Part shown: positions 1-6,697 of the stretch, piece after piece | Position numbering within the stretch: position 1 is the stretch's first letter | Layout of the letters: the number at the start of each line of letters is the position of its first letter | From: Planctomycetota bacterium | GTDB lineage: Bacteria > Planctomycetota > SZUA-567 > JAFGNG01 | DNA: 7,497 nucleotides | Direction: 5' to 3' | NCBI GenBank assembly: GCA_016927125.1 | Contig: JAFGNG010000175.1 | Location: 1 to 7,497 of the forward strand | Program-made: the position numbers and the translations under genes | Notes under the pieces: model-generated | What the model was told of the DNA's origin: nothing | Database searches by the model: none | Seen by the model: only the letters and a program-made list of their open reading frames with translations

Positions 1-177
1 CTCTCCGTCGCGGCGGAGAACCTGGCCGCCACCGAGAGCGGTATCCGCGACACCAACATGGCGCAGGAGATGACCAACCTGGTGCGCTCCCAGATCCTGA
101 GCCAGGTGGGGCTGCTGGCGGTGCAGTCGCACAACACCAACGCGCGCAATATTCTCGACCTCCTCGGCGTAACCTAA
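1..177 (+). CDS. Flagellin, C-terminal fragment (5' end outside window)
   Basis: The first frame is open from the window edge to a TAA at 175-177 and gives 58 residues. It contains the conserved C-terminal D0/D1 helix of flagellin: ENLAATESGIRDTNMAQEM, then a TNLVRSQILSQVG segment and the ending NILDLLGVT. These match the family pattern (ENL.A.ES.IRD.DMA.EM ... Q.L.Q.G ... N.L.LL). Flagellin is the filament subunit exported through the flagellar type III system, and this terminal helix packs with the N-terminal one in the filament core. The start and the variable surface domain lie upstream of the window. GC and C/G-ending codon use are high, as expected for a strongly expressed gene. The hook-associated protein FlgL shares a related C-terminus, but the full IRDTNMAQEM signature favours flagellin. 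Confidence 0.93.
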   Translation, partial: LSVAAENLAATESGIRDTNMAQEMTNLVRSQILSQVGLLAVQSHNTNARNILDLLGVT

Positions 178-195
178 GTTTTTATCCGCCGAGCA

Positions 196-218
196 AGAGA
201 ATTTTATCTTAATTCTCT
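196..218. terminator. AT-rich hairpin between convergent genes, possible bidirectional terminator
   Basis: A perfect 8-bp stem, AGAGAATT (196-203) with AATTCTCT (211-218), closes a 7-nt loop. It starts 18 bp after the flagellin stop and ends 2 bp before the complement of the stop of the minus-strand membrane protein gene. Its position between two converging genes suggests a 3'-end or terminator role for both. There is no clean T-tract on either side, so intrinsic termination is not certain; it could instead stabilise mRNA 3' ends. Confidence 0.5.
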
Positions 219-219
219 C

Positions 220-2661
220 TCACGGAGAAGCAGGCCCCCCCTGCTTCTCCACTTCGATTTCGGCGGCAATTCTGTTAATCCCTTCCCGCAATTCTCTGGT
301 AGTCTCGGCTTCCGGGTTGCTGACGGAAACTTCCTCTTCAATGTCGGTAAAGATCGGATCCTGTGCCAAGAGCCTTGCTTCCCGGTTTCTAAGGTAAGGG
401 GTAACCAGCAGGCTTAAGAGGATCACCGCCCCGGCAAAGATTGGGATCAGGCTACGCGCCGCAGTGCCGTAATAGCTTGCATAGTCCCGCTGCCCGACCA
501 GCTGTTTATGCTTTTTGCAAAGCAGGTAGCGGGAGACCAAGCTGGTAATAATCATGGTTAGCAATACCATAATTATGATAAAGGTCAAGACAATGGCTAA
601 ATCATATAAATAAACTCCCATCTCGTATTGCCGGAAGCCGTTACGCCAGCCGACTACAGGCCATAATGAAATGCTTGCTATGATCACAATAAATGACATC
701 AGGATGGGATTGAAAGTCCAGCTGGAATATAATTTCAGGGTAAATACTCTCCTCCCCAGGAGGGCGTGCAAGAGGAGGTCCGGTAGATAGAAAACCAGGA
801 AGAATACTCCCAGGAGAATTCCGGTGATTATGAAAACCTGCATGGAAGTTTCTTTTTCCCTTAAGAAAAAACAGCTCAACCAGCTGGCCCCCAACAAAAT
901 CCAGAGTACCCTTTGTTTGATCCGTCCTGGTTCCGGCACCGGGATTTGCAGATCCCGGCAGCGACTTCGGAGTCGGCTGGCGGCGAGGTTTCCAGTCAGG
1001 CACAGGATGGTCAGGCTTAAGAGAATCATCTCCAACAGAAAGCGCAGGCCGAGGTAACCGACAGAGAATTCCCGTCCGGCCAAGCCACTCACGCGGGTAT
1101 AGAACCAGAAAACCGCAACCGGCAGAATTACCCCCAGGCCCAGGATTTTAATAAACTCCGGGGGGGTGGGCAGAAGCAGCATCGGCGAAACCGCTCTGGA
1201 GGAAAACCTCCATCTCAGGGCTATTAAAATACTGGCAACCATAGCACCCATGAATAAAGCCAGCAGGCACGAGAACATGGTGCGCTCCAGCACAGTCTGC
1301 TCCAGTTCCCGGCTGGGAGTTAAATCTTCCTTGTCAAAGTCGTTTATGATTGCAGGTAGCATATAAGCGGTTAAAAGGGAGCCTTCCCGGCGAAGATATT
1401 CACCAATTGTGCCCCTCACCGCTTTATTTTCTTCCCTCCATGCTGTGACAGTGCTGGCAAGCCGGTGGGCCTGGTCGCGAGCTTTTTCTGCCCTTTCCGG
1501 CATAGCCATTGCAATATAAATTGGAGGGATCTCTTCTTCCGCCTTTTTACAAATTGCGCTGGCCACCAGCACCTCAACCAAGGTGAAGCTATCCCGGTTG
1601 AGTTGGGTTGCGAAAGGATACCAGATCTCCAGGTACTTGCAGGCCTCCTCTTTTCGCCCAGCTTCGGCAAGCTGCTTGGCATAAGCAAAAATAATATTGA
1701 ATTGCTGTCTCGCCCTGCTCAAATCCGGCAACGTAATCCAAGCCATAGCATCAATTTTAGCTGCCAGCTCATCCAGCGTGCGCGAAGGCGGTAACATCTG
1801 TAAGCGCAGTTTGGCCATTTCATAGACATAGTTTTTGTATTGTGGTTTGGCAATGCCCTTCAGGATCTCGGCCACGGCCTGGTCAAAGAGTTCTTGATCC
1901 AGGATTTCAAGGGTGTAGACCGCCTGAGGTTCCTTCTCTGAATAGTCGGTTTCATCTTTATAATTGCAGGCTTCATCCAGCCAGAGATTGGCAAGGAGAT
2001 AATGGTAACGTGCGTTATCAGGGTCCAGCTCCATGCCCCGATAATATTCAGTTTCTAAAAATTCGCGCGTCAGCCCTTCCCTTTCTCCGATACCAGAGGT
2101 GAACAAATTGCTGATATAATTGCCATAATAAACCTTGTTCTCCGGTTCCGCCTCCCAGATAGCGCGCTGTTGTTCATGCCATTTCTTGCGGGTTTTGTCG
2201 CCATGCATAATTAAAAGCTCTTCTTCGGACAACTGGGAATCAAAGTAATTATCCGAGCCATAGATATAACTGATACCACGGCTGTCTTCAAAGAATTCAA
2301 AGCCGAGGAAAGAAGAGTTGTAATACACCCACACCGCTGTTAGCACCGCCAGCGGCACCATCACCGCCCGTGCCGTAAGTCTTGCCAGGGCGCGCAGCTT
2401 CATGCGCGCGCGGTTGGCCTTGACTAAATCATCCGCCAGCTCCACCGGCGAGCCGAATTTCTTTAATGCCTCTTCGCTGAGTTTGTCTTCCGCTACTCCT
2501 GCGTCGCGCAGCTCCGCCTCCGCGGCTTCCAGGTGGGACATGAGTTCAGAACGCACATCCAGTTGCAACTCCGGATCATCCTTCAGGCCCGCGGTCGCGT
2601 TATCCAGTAATTCCTCAATCTGTTCCCGGGGAAGGCTCTCCCCACCAGGCGTGTTTTCCAT
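220..2661 (-). CDS. Large HAAS/DUF1700-like, TPR-like polytopic membrane protein, partner of the adjacent PadR regulator
   Basis: This is an 813-residue protein. Residues 11-85 form a charged helical domain (REQIEELLDNATAGL ... LMSHLEAAEAEL ... EEALKKFGSPVELADDLVKAN) resembling the HAAS/DUF1700 domain that is typically encoded beside PadR repressors and thought to relay signals to them. A membrane helix follows at about 97-114. Residues 165-440 are mostly helical and include a TPR-like stretch around 205-232 (YYRGMELDPDNARYHYLLANL). About eight membrane helices lie between 462 and 756, followed by a charged tail. If the HAAS domain is cytoplasmic, the TPR-like region should be outside the inner membrane. 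The gene begins 14 bp after the padR stop, and its weak ribosome site (AAAGGG, 6 nt before ATG) adjoins that stop, so translational coupling is likely. GC falls sharply after roughly codon 110. The overall function is unknown; it may be a sensor or permease-like protein whose HAAS part controls PadR. The ORF is certain and the specific role is not. Confidence 0.8.
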   Translation of the reverse strand: MENTPGGESLPREQIEELLDNATAGLKDDPELQLDVRSELMSHLEAAEAELRDAGVAEDKLSEEALKKFGSPVELADDLVKANRARMKLRALARLTARAVMVPLAVLTAVWVYYNSSFLGFEFFEDSRGISYIYGSDNYFDSQLSEEELLIMHGDKTRKKWHEQQRAIWEAEPENKVYYGNYISNLFTSGIGEREGLTREFLETEYYRGMELDPDNARYHYLLANLWLDEACNYKDETDYSEKEPQAVYTLEILDQELFDQAVAEILKGIAKPQYKNYVYEMAKLRLQMLPPSRTLDELAAKIDAMAWITLPDLSRARQQFNIIFAYAKQLAEAGRKEEACKYLEIWYPFATQLNRDSFTLVEVLVASAICKKAEEEIPPIYIAMAMPERAEKARDQAHRLASTVTAWREENKAVRGTIGEYLRREGSLLTAYMLPAIINDFDKEDLTPSRELEQTVLERTMFSCLLALFMGAMVASILIALRWRFSSRAVSPMLLLPTPPEFIKILGLGVILPVAVFWFYTRVSGLAGREFSVGYLGLRFLLEMILLSLTILCLTGNLAASRLRSRCRDLQIPVPEPGRIKQRVLWILLGASWLSCFFLREKETSMQVFIITGILLGVFFLVFYLPDLLLHALLGRRVFTLKLYSSWTFNPILMSFIVIIASISLWPVVGWRNGFRQYEMGVYLYDLAIVLTFIIIMVLLTMIITSLVSRYLLCKKHKQLVGQRDYASYYGTAARSLIPIFAGAVILLSLLVTPYLRNREARLLAQDPIFTDIEEEVSVSNPEAETTRELREGINRIAAEIEVEKQGGPASP
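224..250. repeat. Perfect 11-bp stem hairpin at the 3' end of the membrane protein gene
   Basis: GGAGAAGCAGG (224-234) pairs perfectly with CCTGCTTCTCC (240-250) around a 5-nt C-only loop. It lies inside the last codons of the minus-strand gene, encoding its final residues, directly beside the stop. Together with the AT-rich hairpin at 196-218 it forms a tandem hairpin pair at the convergent junction. It may block read-through or 3' exonucleases; there is no following T-tract. Confidence 0.6.
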
Positions 2662-2675
2662 CCCAGGCCCTTTCT

Positions 2676-3029
2676 TTATGCCAAAGCCCCGGTAGCGCTG
2701 CTATTGCCAAAAAGCAGGGTATTCACCGCCAGCGCAAAGGCCGACCACTCCACCGCCTTATCCTTCAAGAGCGCTCTGCCCTTGCGGGTGATGGCATAGT
2801 ACCGCCTTTGGCGCCCGGTCGGCCCGTCGCGCCACTCCCCGCGGATCACCTTCGTGCCTTCCATCCGGTGGAGGCACGGATAGATCGTCCCCTCCTTCCA
2901 CTGGAAAGCGTTGTTGGTGCGCTCGTTCACCACCTTGATGATCTCGTAGCCGTACATCGGCCGTTCGCTGACCAGCTTCAGGATGATGGGTTCCACCATG
3001 CTGCGCGTAAGATCGCTGTTAAAATCCAT
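2676..3029 (-). CDS. PadR-family transcriptional regulator
   Basis: This 117-residue protein is the usual size of the short PadR (PadR-s1-like) class. The winged helix shows the family signatures in order: ILKLVSERPMYGYEI (16-30), the recognition-helix region EGTIYPCLHRME (46-57), and the wing with GRQRRYYAITRKG (72-84). A short C-terminal helix (85-107) would serve dimerisation. PadR proteins are dimeric repressors that respond to ligands or, when paired with HAAS-domain membrane proteins, probably to a membrane signal. The start is supported by AAGGAG placed 6 nt before the ATG. It is the first gene of a two-gene operon with the HAAS membrane protein, and its promoter is bracketed by an inverted repeat that is a likely autoregulatory operator. 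The genes it controls beyond its own operon are unknown. Confidence 0.93.
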   Translation of the reverse strand: MDFNSDLTRSMVEPIILKLVSERPMYGYEIIKVVNERTNNAFQWKEGTIYPCLHRMEGTKVIRGEWRDGPTGRQRRYYAITRKGRALLKDKAVEWSAFALAVNTLLFGNSSATGALA

Positions 3030-3056
3030 GGCTCTCTCCTTGGCTTATTTTCCCTT

Positions 3057-3097
3057 TACCTCGGCACACAAGGTAATATACCACGCCACCCGAGGTA
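3057..3097. promoter_or_regulatory. Putative PadR operator (inverted repeat around the padR -10 box)
   Basis: TACCTCGG (3057-3064) and its exact complement CCGAGGTA (3090-3097) form an 8-bp inverted repeat separated by 25 bp. The arms are 33 bp apart, about three helical turns. A smaller dyad GGTA/TACC (3072-3075, 3079-3082) lies between them over the -10 box. One arm abuts the -35 hexamer and the other covers the expected start of transcription. Occupancy would block RNA polymerase, as expected for PadR autorepression. Assignment to this PadR is inferred from position only. Confidence 0.6.
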
Positions 3098-3103
3098 TGT
3101 CAA
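3075..3103 (-). promoter_or_regulatory. Sigma-70-type promoter of the padR operon
   Basis: On the minus strand, a perfect TTGACA -35 box (3098-3103) is followed by exactly 17 bp and a TATATT -10 box (3075-3080), one base off consensus. Transcription should begin near 3068, giving a leader of about 40 nt to the ATG at 3029. So strong a promoter on a regulatory gene is normally held down by a repressor, which fits the surrounding inverted repeat. Confidence 0.8.
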
Positions 3104-3196
3104 GAAAGTTTCTTTTTTACGCTTGGAAAAATATTTGCGCTGCCGCTGTCTTGCGCTTTTTGCCCTTCTTGCCTACACTTTTTAAAGCAGGACGGT

Positions 3197-3226
3197 TTGT
3201 GGATTTAGAAGACGCATTAAGATAAT
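3197..3226 (+). promoter_or_regulatory. Probable promoter for the CHASE2 cyclase gene
   Basis: TTGTGG (3197-3202) and GATAAT (3221-3226) are separated by 18 bp. The -10 box matches consensus at five of six positions and the -35 at four. Transcription would start near 3233, placing the REP-like hairpin pair in the 5' leader of the cyclase mRNA. Other weak promoters in this AT-rich stretch cannot be excluded. Confidence 0.45.
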
Positions 3227-3234
3227 GTAAAGAT

Positions 3235-3307
3235 GTAGCCCAGGTTCTCTAACCTGGGAAGGAGATAACCCAAGGGTAAAACTCACAGGCTGGAGAGCCT
3301 GTGCCAC
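3235..3307. repeat. BIME-like inverted pair of REP-type palindromes
   Basis: The first unit is GTAG (3235-3238) followed by a perfect hairpin, CCCAGGTT / AACCTGGG, with a CTCT loop (3239-3258). The second is in opposite orientation: read on the minus strand, GTGG (complement of 3304-3307) precedes a perfect hairpin, CACAGGCT / AGCCTGTG, with a CTCC loop (3284-3303). Both fit one pattern: GTRG, an 8-bp stem C-M-C-A-G-G-Y-T, then a CTCY loop. A GTAG-type tetranucleotide before a small hairpin is the mark of REP elements mobilised by RAYT transposases, and inverted REP pairs are called BIMEs. No transposase is present in the window, so the element would be non-autonomous. Confidence 0.7.
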
Positions 3308-3340
3308 ACTTTTTCAGCTTCTGTACATTAGGAGCGACTC

Positions 3341-5674
3341 ATGCTGCGCAGGTTACTTACCGCGATTCTCAAGCCCTCGCCCTTCAAGGTCGGGCTCCTG
3401 GCCACGCTGGCGGTGCTGCTGCTCTGCCGCTATGGGCTCAAGACCGGCATCAATGAGAATCTCCGCAAGATTGATATCCTGATCCAGGATGAGCTCTTCA
3501 AGGCGCGCGGCCCCCTCCCCCTGGCGGAGGGCCAAACCCGGCGCGAGGCCGTGGTTATTGATATTGATGAAAAGAGCCTGGCCGTCTACGGGCAGTGGCC
3601 CTGGCCGCGCGACCTGGTGGCGAAGCTGTTGGCCAAGGTCGACGAGGCCAAACCCAAGGCGATTGGTCTCGACCTGGTCTTTGCCGAGCCGGACCGCTCC
3701 AGCCCCAAGAACGTGCTCAAACGCGTAATGCTTGAACAGCTTGCTGAGGCTACCGTGCCGGAGGAACCCCCCCTCTCCGAACCTGACGACTTGCTGGAAT
3801 CCCTGAAAAAGATCCTGGATCAAGGCACTGACCTGCTGGCTCAAGATCTGGCGGTTCAGGATTACGACCAGATGCTGGCAGAGGTGGTGGAGAATTCCCC
3901 CCGCATCGTCCTCGGGTATTTCTTTCTCTATGACGATGATGGCCTGCGCGATCAGGACGTGGTGCCTTACGGGGGTGGCTTCGGTTTCAGTCGCACCGAC
4001 AAGTCGATGCCCGGCTCCCCCTTCGAAGGCCGGATTCCCTATCGCCCTGTGCTTAATATTCCAATCCTCGACGACGCGGCTGAGGATCGCTGCGGCTGCT
4101 TCAGCACCAGCTTCGACGATTCCGGCAAGGTGCGCAAGGTTCCCCTGGTCTGGGAGTTCGAAGGCAACCCCTATCCTCTCCTCGCCTTACAGATGCTGCG
4201 CGTCGGCCTCGGCAGGGTTTCGGGCACTGTCGATATCGGCCCGAACGGGGTTAGCGGCCTGCGGGTGGGTAAGGAGATCCAGATTCCCACCGATGTGATC
4301 GGGCAATTCTATGTTAATTTCCGAGGCCCGCAAAAAACCTTTGAATACTACTCCGCCGCTGATGTCCTAACCGATCAAATTGCCCCGGAGGTTTTCAAGG
4401 ATCGCTATGTCCTCCTCGGTACCTCCGCCGGGGGCTTGCGGGACCTGCGCGCCACCCCCTTTGAGGACGACTGCCCTGGGGTGGAGGTGCACGCCAATGT
4501 GATCGACAACATCCTGGTTGGGGACTTTATCAAGGAGCCGGTCTGGTTGCATGGCGTGGAGCAATTCGCCATTATTATTATCGGTCTGCTGCTCGCGGTG
4601 GTGGTAGCGTACTTCCGGCCGCTGACCGGCGGGCTGGTAACGCTGGTGGTGCTGCTGGCGATTCCGCTGGTGAATTATATCCTGATGTTTCCCAGCATCC
4701 GCAACGGATATATTGTGAGTACAGCTTATCCGCTCTTGACTGTGTTCCTGGTCTTCGCGCCGGTGATGCTCCTCAATTACTTCTTCGAGGGCAGAAAGAA
4801 GCGCTTTATCAAGAACGCCTTCAGCACCTATCTCTCCAAGGAGGTGGTCGACCAGCTGGTAAATGCGCCGGACAAGCTCTCCCTCAAGGGCGAGGAGCGG
4901 GAGCTGACCGTGCTCTTCTCCGACATCCGCAGCTTTACCAGCATTTCGGAAAAACTCTCCGCCGAGGGGCTGGCGAACTTTCTCAACGAATACCTCACCC
5001 CCATGGCGGACCTGGTAATGGCGACGCAGGGCTGCGTGGACAAGTTTATTGGCGACGCAGTGGTGGCCTTCTGGGGCGCGCCGATGGCGGATCCCGCCCA
5101 CGCCCGCCACGCCGCGCAGAGCAGCCTCCGGATGATTGCGGCGCTCAATGAAATGCAGCCGGAGTGGGAAGCCCGCGGCCTGCCGCAGATTAAGATCGGC
5201 ATTGGCCTCAATACCGGGATGATGCGGGTCGGCAACATGGGCAGCACCACCCGCTTCGACTACACGGTGATGGGCGACAATGTCAACCTTGGCAGCCGGC
5301 TGGAAAACCTCAACAAAACCTATGGCACCAGCATTATTGTAAGTGTGGCTACCCGGCAGGCTTTGGGTGAAGAGTTTTACTGCCGCGTCCTCGACAAGGT
5401 GCGCGTCAAGGGCAAGCAAGAGCCGGTCAAGATCTACGAACTCATCTGTGAAGGTGAGCCTCCCGCAGAGGTCCGCGCGGAGGTAACAGCCTTCGAAGCC
5501 GCCTTTGCCGACTACCAGGCGCAGCGCTTTGCGGAAGCGCAGAAAAAGCTGCTCGCGGTGCAGAAAGAATCGCCCAAGCTGTTGCACAAGATCTACCTCT
5601 CTCGCATCGACGCCTTTTTAGAGACCCCCCCGGCGAAGGACTGGGACGGGGTTTATACCTTTACAAGCAAGTAA
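3341..5674 (+). CDS. CHASE2-domain class III adenylate cyclase
   Basis: This 777-residue membrane-bound cyclase makes cAMP from ATP. In order it has an N-terminal membrane helix (about 17-30), a CHASE2 sensor domain (about 40-395; markers VVIDIDEKSLAVYGQWPWPR, KAIGLDLVF, YVLLGTSAGGLRDLRATPF and PGVEVHANVIDNIL), three membrane helices (about 405-425, 430-450, 458-480), a short linker and the catalytic domain (about 515-700). CHASE2 is a known extracytoplasmic sensor domain with this layout. Visible catalytic residues are the metal-binding Asp528 (FSDIRSFT) and Asp572 (GDAVVAFWG), adenine-reading Lys568 and Thr642 (FDYTVMGD), Asn649 and Arg653 (VNLGSR). Threonine at 642 is typical of class IIIb enzymes. 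The domain appears active, since each homodimer site is complete. The tail ends in WDGVYTFTSK, like many CHASE2 cyclases. The start has TAGGAG 6 nt upstream. The sensed signal is unknown. FNT-family gene follows after 85 bp. Confidence 0.93.
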   Translation: MLRRLLTAILKPSPFKVGLLATLAVLLLCRYGLKTGINENLRKIDILIQDELFKARGPLPLAEGQTRREAVVIDIDEKSLAVYGQWPWPRDLVAKLLAKVDEAKPKAIGLDLVFAEPDRSSPKNVLKRVMLEQLAEATVPEEPPLSEPDDLLESLKKILDQGTDLLAQDLAVQDYDQMLAEVVENSPRIVLGYFFLYDDDGLRDQDVVPYGGGFGFSRTDKSMPGSPFEGRIPYRPVLNIPILDDAAEDRCGCFSTSFDDSGKVRKVPLVWEFEGNPYPLLALQMLRVGLGRVSGTVDIGPNGVSGLRVGKEIQIPTDVIGQFYVNFRGPQKTFEYYSAADVLTDQIAPEVFKDRYVLLGTSAGGLRDLRATPFEDDCPGVEVHANVIDNILVGDFIKEPVWLHGVEQFAIIIIGLLLAVVVAYFRPLTGGLVTLVVLLAIPLVNYILMFPSIRNGYIVSTAYPLLTVFLVFAPVMLLNYFFEGRKKRFIKNAFSTYLSKEVVDQLVNAPDKLSLKGEERELTVLFSDIRSFTSISEKLSAEGLANFLNEYLTPMADLVMATQGCVDKFIGDAVVAFWGAPMADPAHARHAAQSSLRMIAALNEMQPEWEARGLPQIKIGIGLNTGMMRVGNMGSTTRFDYTVMGDNVNLGSRLENLNKTYGTSIIVSVATRQALGEEFYCRVLDKVRVKGKQEPVKIYELICEGEPPAEVRAEVTAFEAAFADYQAQRFAEAQKKLLAVQKESPKLLHKIYLSRIDAFLETPPAKDWDGVYTFTSK

Positions 5675-5759
5675 TTTTTATTGCCCTTTTCTAAAAACCT
5701 CTTAACTTTTTAAGCTCAGCTTTGTTGCATAAATATTTCGCTCAAAAAAGGAATACCAA

Positions 5760-6611
5760 ATGCCGGAAAAAGGTTTTCTTACTCCTGCTGAACTTGCTAA
5801 TGAATTTGTCGGGGTCGGGGTGAAGAAGGCGCAAATGCCCTTAAGCAAGCTGCTTCTTCTCGGCATCCTCGCCGGGGTCTATATCGGCTTTGCCTCGCAT
5901 CTCGCGACCGTGGTCGGTACCGAGTGGGGCCCGACTTTGTTCGGGCTGAAGCAAGTCATGCTCGGCGCGGTCTTCAGCGTAGGACTGATGCTGGTGATCA
6001 TTCCCGGCTCCGAACTCTTCACCGGCAATAATCTCATGACGGTCGCGCTCTGCCATGGCAAGCTTGGCTTCGGCGGGATCCTGCGCAATTGGGTCCCGGT
6101 CTATTTCGCCAATCTCATTGGTTCCATTATCCTTGCCTGGATCATCGCCTCCGCCTCTGGGCTTCTCGACGGCCCAATCGGCGCGACTGCGATTCAGATC
6201 GCCCATGCCAAGGTGCTTGCCGAGGAAGGGCACAATTATGCGTTCTTTTTCCGGGGAATATGCTGTAACTTCCTTGTTTGTATCGCTGTTATGATGGCCA
6301 TCGCCGCCAAGGATATTACTGGCAAAATCCTCGGTATCTTCTTTCCTATTATGGCATTTGTGGCTTCCGGCTTTGAGCACTGTGTTGCCAACATGTATTT
6401 TATTCCTGCTGGCATCTTTGCCAAGAATTTCCCTGATGCAGTAGTTAGAACAGGCTATGACGCCGTAGAGCTCTCTGCTTTAACCTGGTCAACCATGTGG
6501 AGTAACAACCTGCTCTCTGTCACCCTCGGCAATATTGTCGGGGGCGCAATTTTTGTCGGCGTGGTGTATTATTTCCTCTATGTAAGAGGCGCTGAAGAGG
6601 CGGATAATTAA
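5760..6611 (+). CDS. Formate/nitrite transporter (FNT) family channel, FocA/NirC-like
   Basis: This 283-residue inner-membrane protein has the usual FNT length, with six expected helices in two inverted repeats. Diagnostic features are the N-terminal TPAELANEF helix, the omega-loop region PGSELFTGNN (82-91) in the broken second helix, NWVPVYFANLIGS (110-122), the AHAK motif with Lys151, and GFEHCVANM (204-212) with the central pore histidine His207. FNT proteins are pentamers that pass small monovalent anions such as formate, nitrite or hydrosulfide, with the His-Lys pair involved in gating and protonation. The sequence does not settle which anion. No pyruvate formate-lyase, nitrite reductase or sulfite reductase gene lies nearby to decide it. 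The start is supported by AAGGAA 6 nt upstream. It could be cotranscribed with the cyclase, as the gap of 85 bp has no convincing terminator, but I cannot prove this. Confidence 0.93.
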   Translation: MPEKGFLTPAELANEFVGVGVKKAQMPLSKLLLLGILAGVYIGFASHLATVVGTEWGPTLFGLKQVMLGAVFSVGLMLVIIPGSELFTGNNLMTVALCHGKLGFGGILRNWVPVYFANLIGSIILAWIIASASGLLDGPIGATAIQIAHAKVLAEEGHNYAFFFRGICCNFLVCIAVMMAIAAKDITGKILGIFFPIMAFVASGFEHCVANMYFIPAGIFAKNFPDAVVRTGYDAVELSALTWSTMWSNNLLSVTLGNIVGGAIFVGVVYYFLYVRGAEEADN

Positions 6612-6627
6612 AAATTTACGAAAAAAA

Positions 6628-6657
6628 TTGAGGGAAATCTCCCGATCACCTTATAAT
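6628..6657 (+). promoter_or_regulatory. Promoter of the cysteine-rich lipoprotein gene
   Basis: TTGAGG (6628-6633) and a perfect TATAAT (6652-6657) are separated by 18 bp, giving a predicted start near 6664 and a leader of about 35 nt to the ATG at 6698. A small dyad GGGA/TCCC (6632-6635, 6640-6643) overlaps the end of the -35 box and could be a weak operator or simply chance. I see no strong terminator for the preceding channel gene here. Confidence 0.65.
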
Positions 6658-6697
6658 AAAATTTAAAGTATGCATTTTTTGCACAGGGAGATGGTTT

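Larger units (their letters stand above)
3030..3340. other. Divergent intergenic regulatory region
   Basis: This gene-free 311 bp separates the minus-strand padR operon from the plus-strand cyclase. It contains, from left to right, the padR ribosome site, the padR promoter with its inverted-repeat operator (3057-3103), a T-rich stretch (about 3104-3196) in which I see no gene or clear site, a probable cyclase promoter (3197-3226), an inverted pair of REP-like hairpins (3235-3307), and the cyclase ribosome site. No convincing small ORF with a ribosome site was found. Confidence 0.85.

Noticed and set aside
2808..3185. Plus-strand ORF over padR and its promoter
   Set aside because: It lies opposite the conserved PadR winged helix, has no ribosome site and shows no recognisable protein features.
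4367..5587. Long minus-strand ORF of 406 codons opposite the cyclase
   Set aside because: It is fully antisense to the conserved CHASE2/catalytic coding sequence, its product is histidine- and glutamine-rich with no domain, and long antisense frames are expected opposite GC-rich genes.
5675..5759. FNR- or CRP-type site upstream of the FNT channel gene
   Set aside because: No TTGAT-N4-ATCAA or TGTGA-N6-TCACA-like dyad was found, although such control would have made sense. Only a weak 5-bp CTTAA/TTAAG dyad is present.
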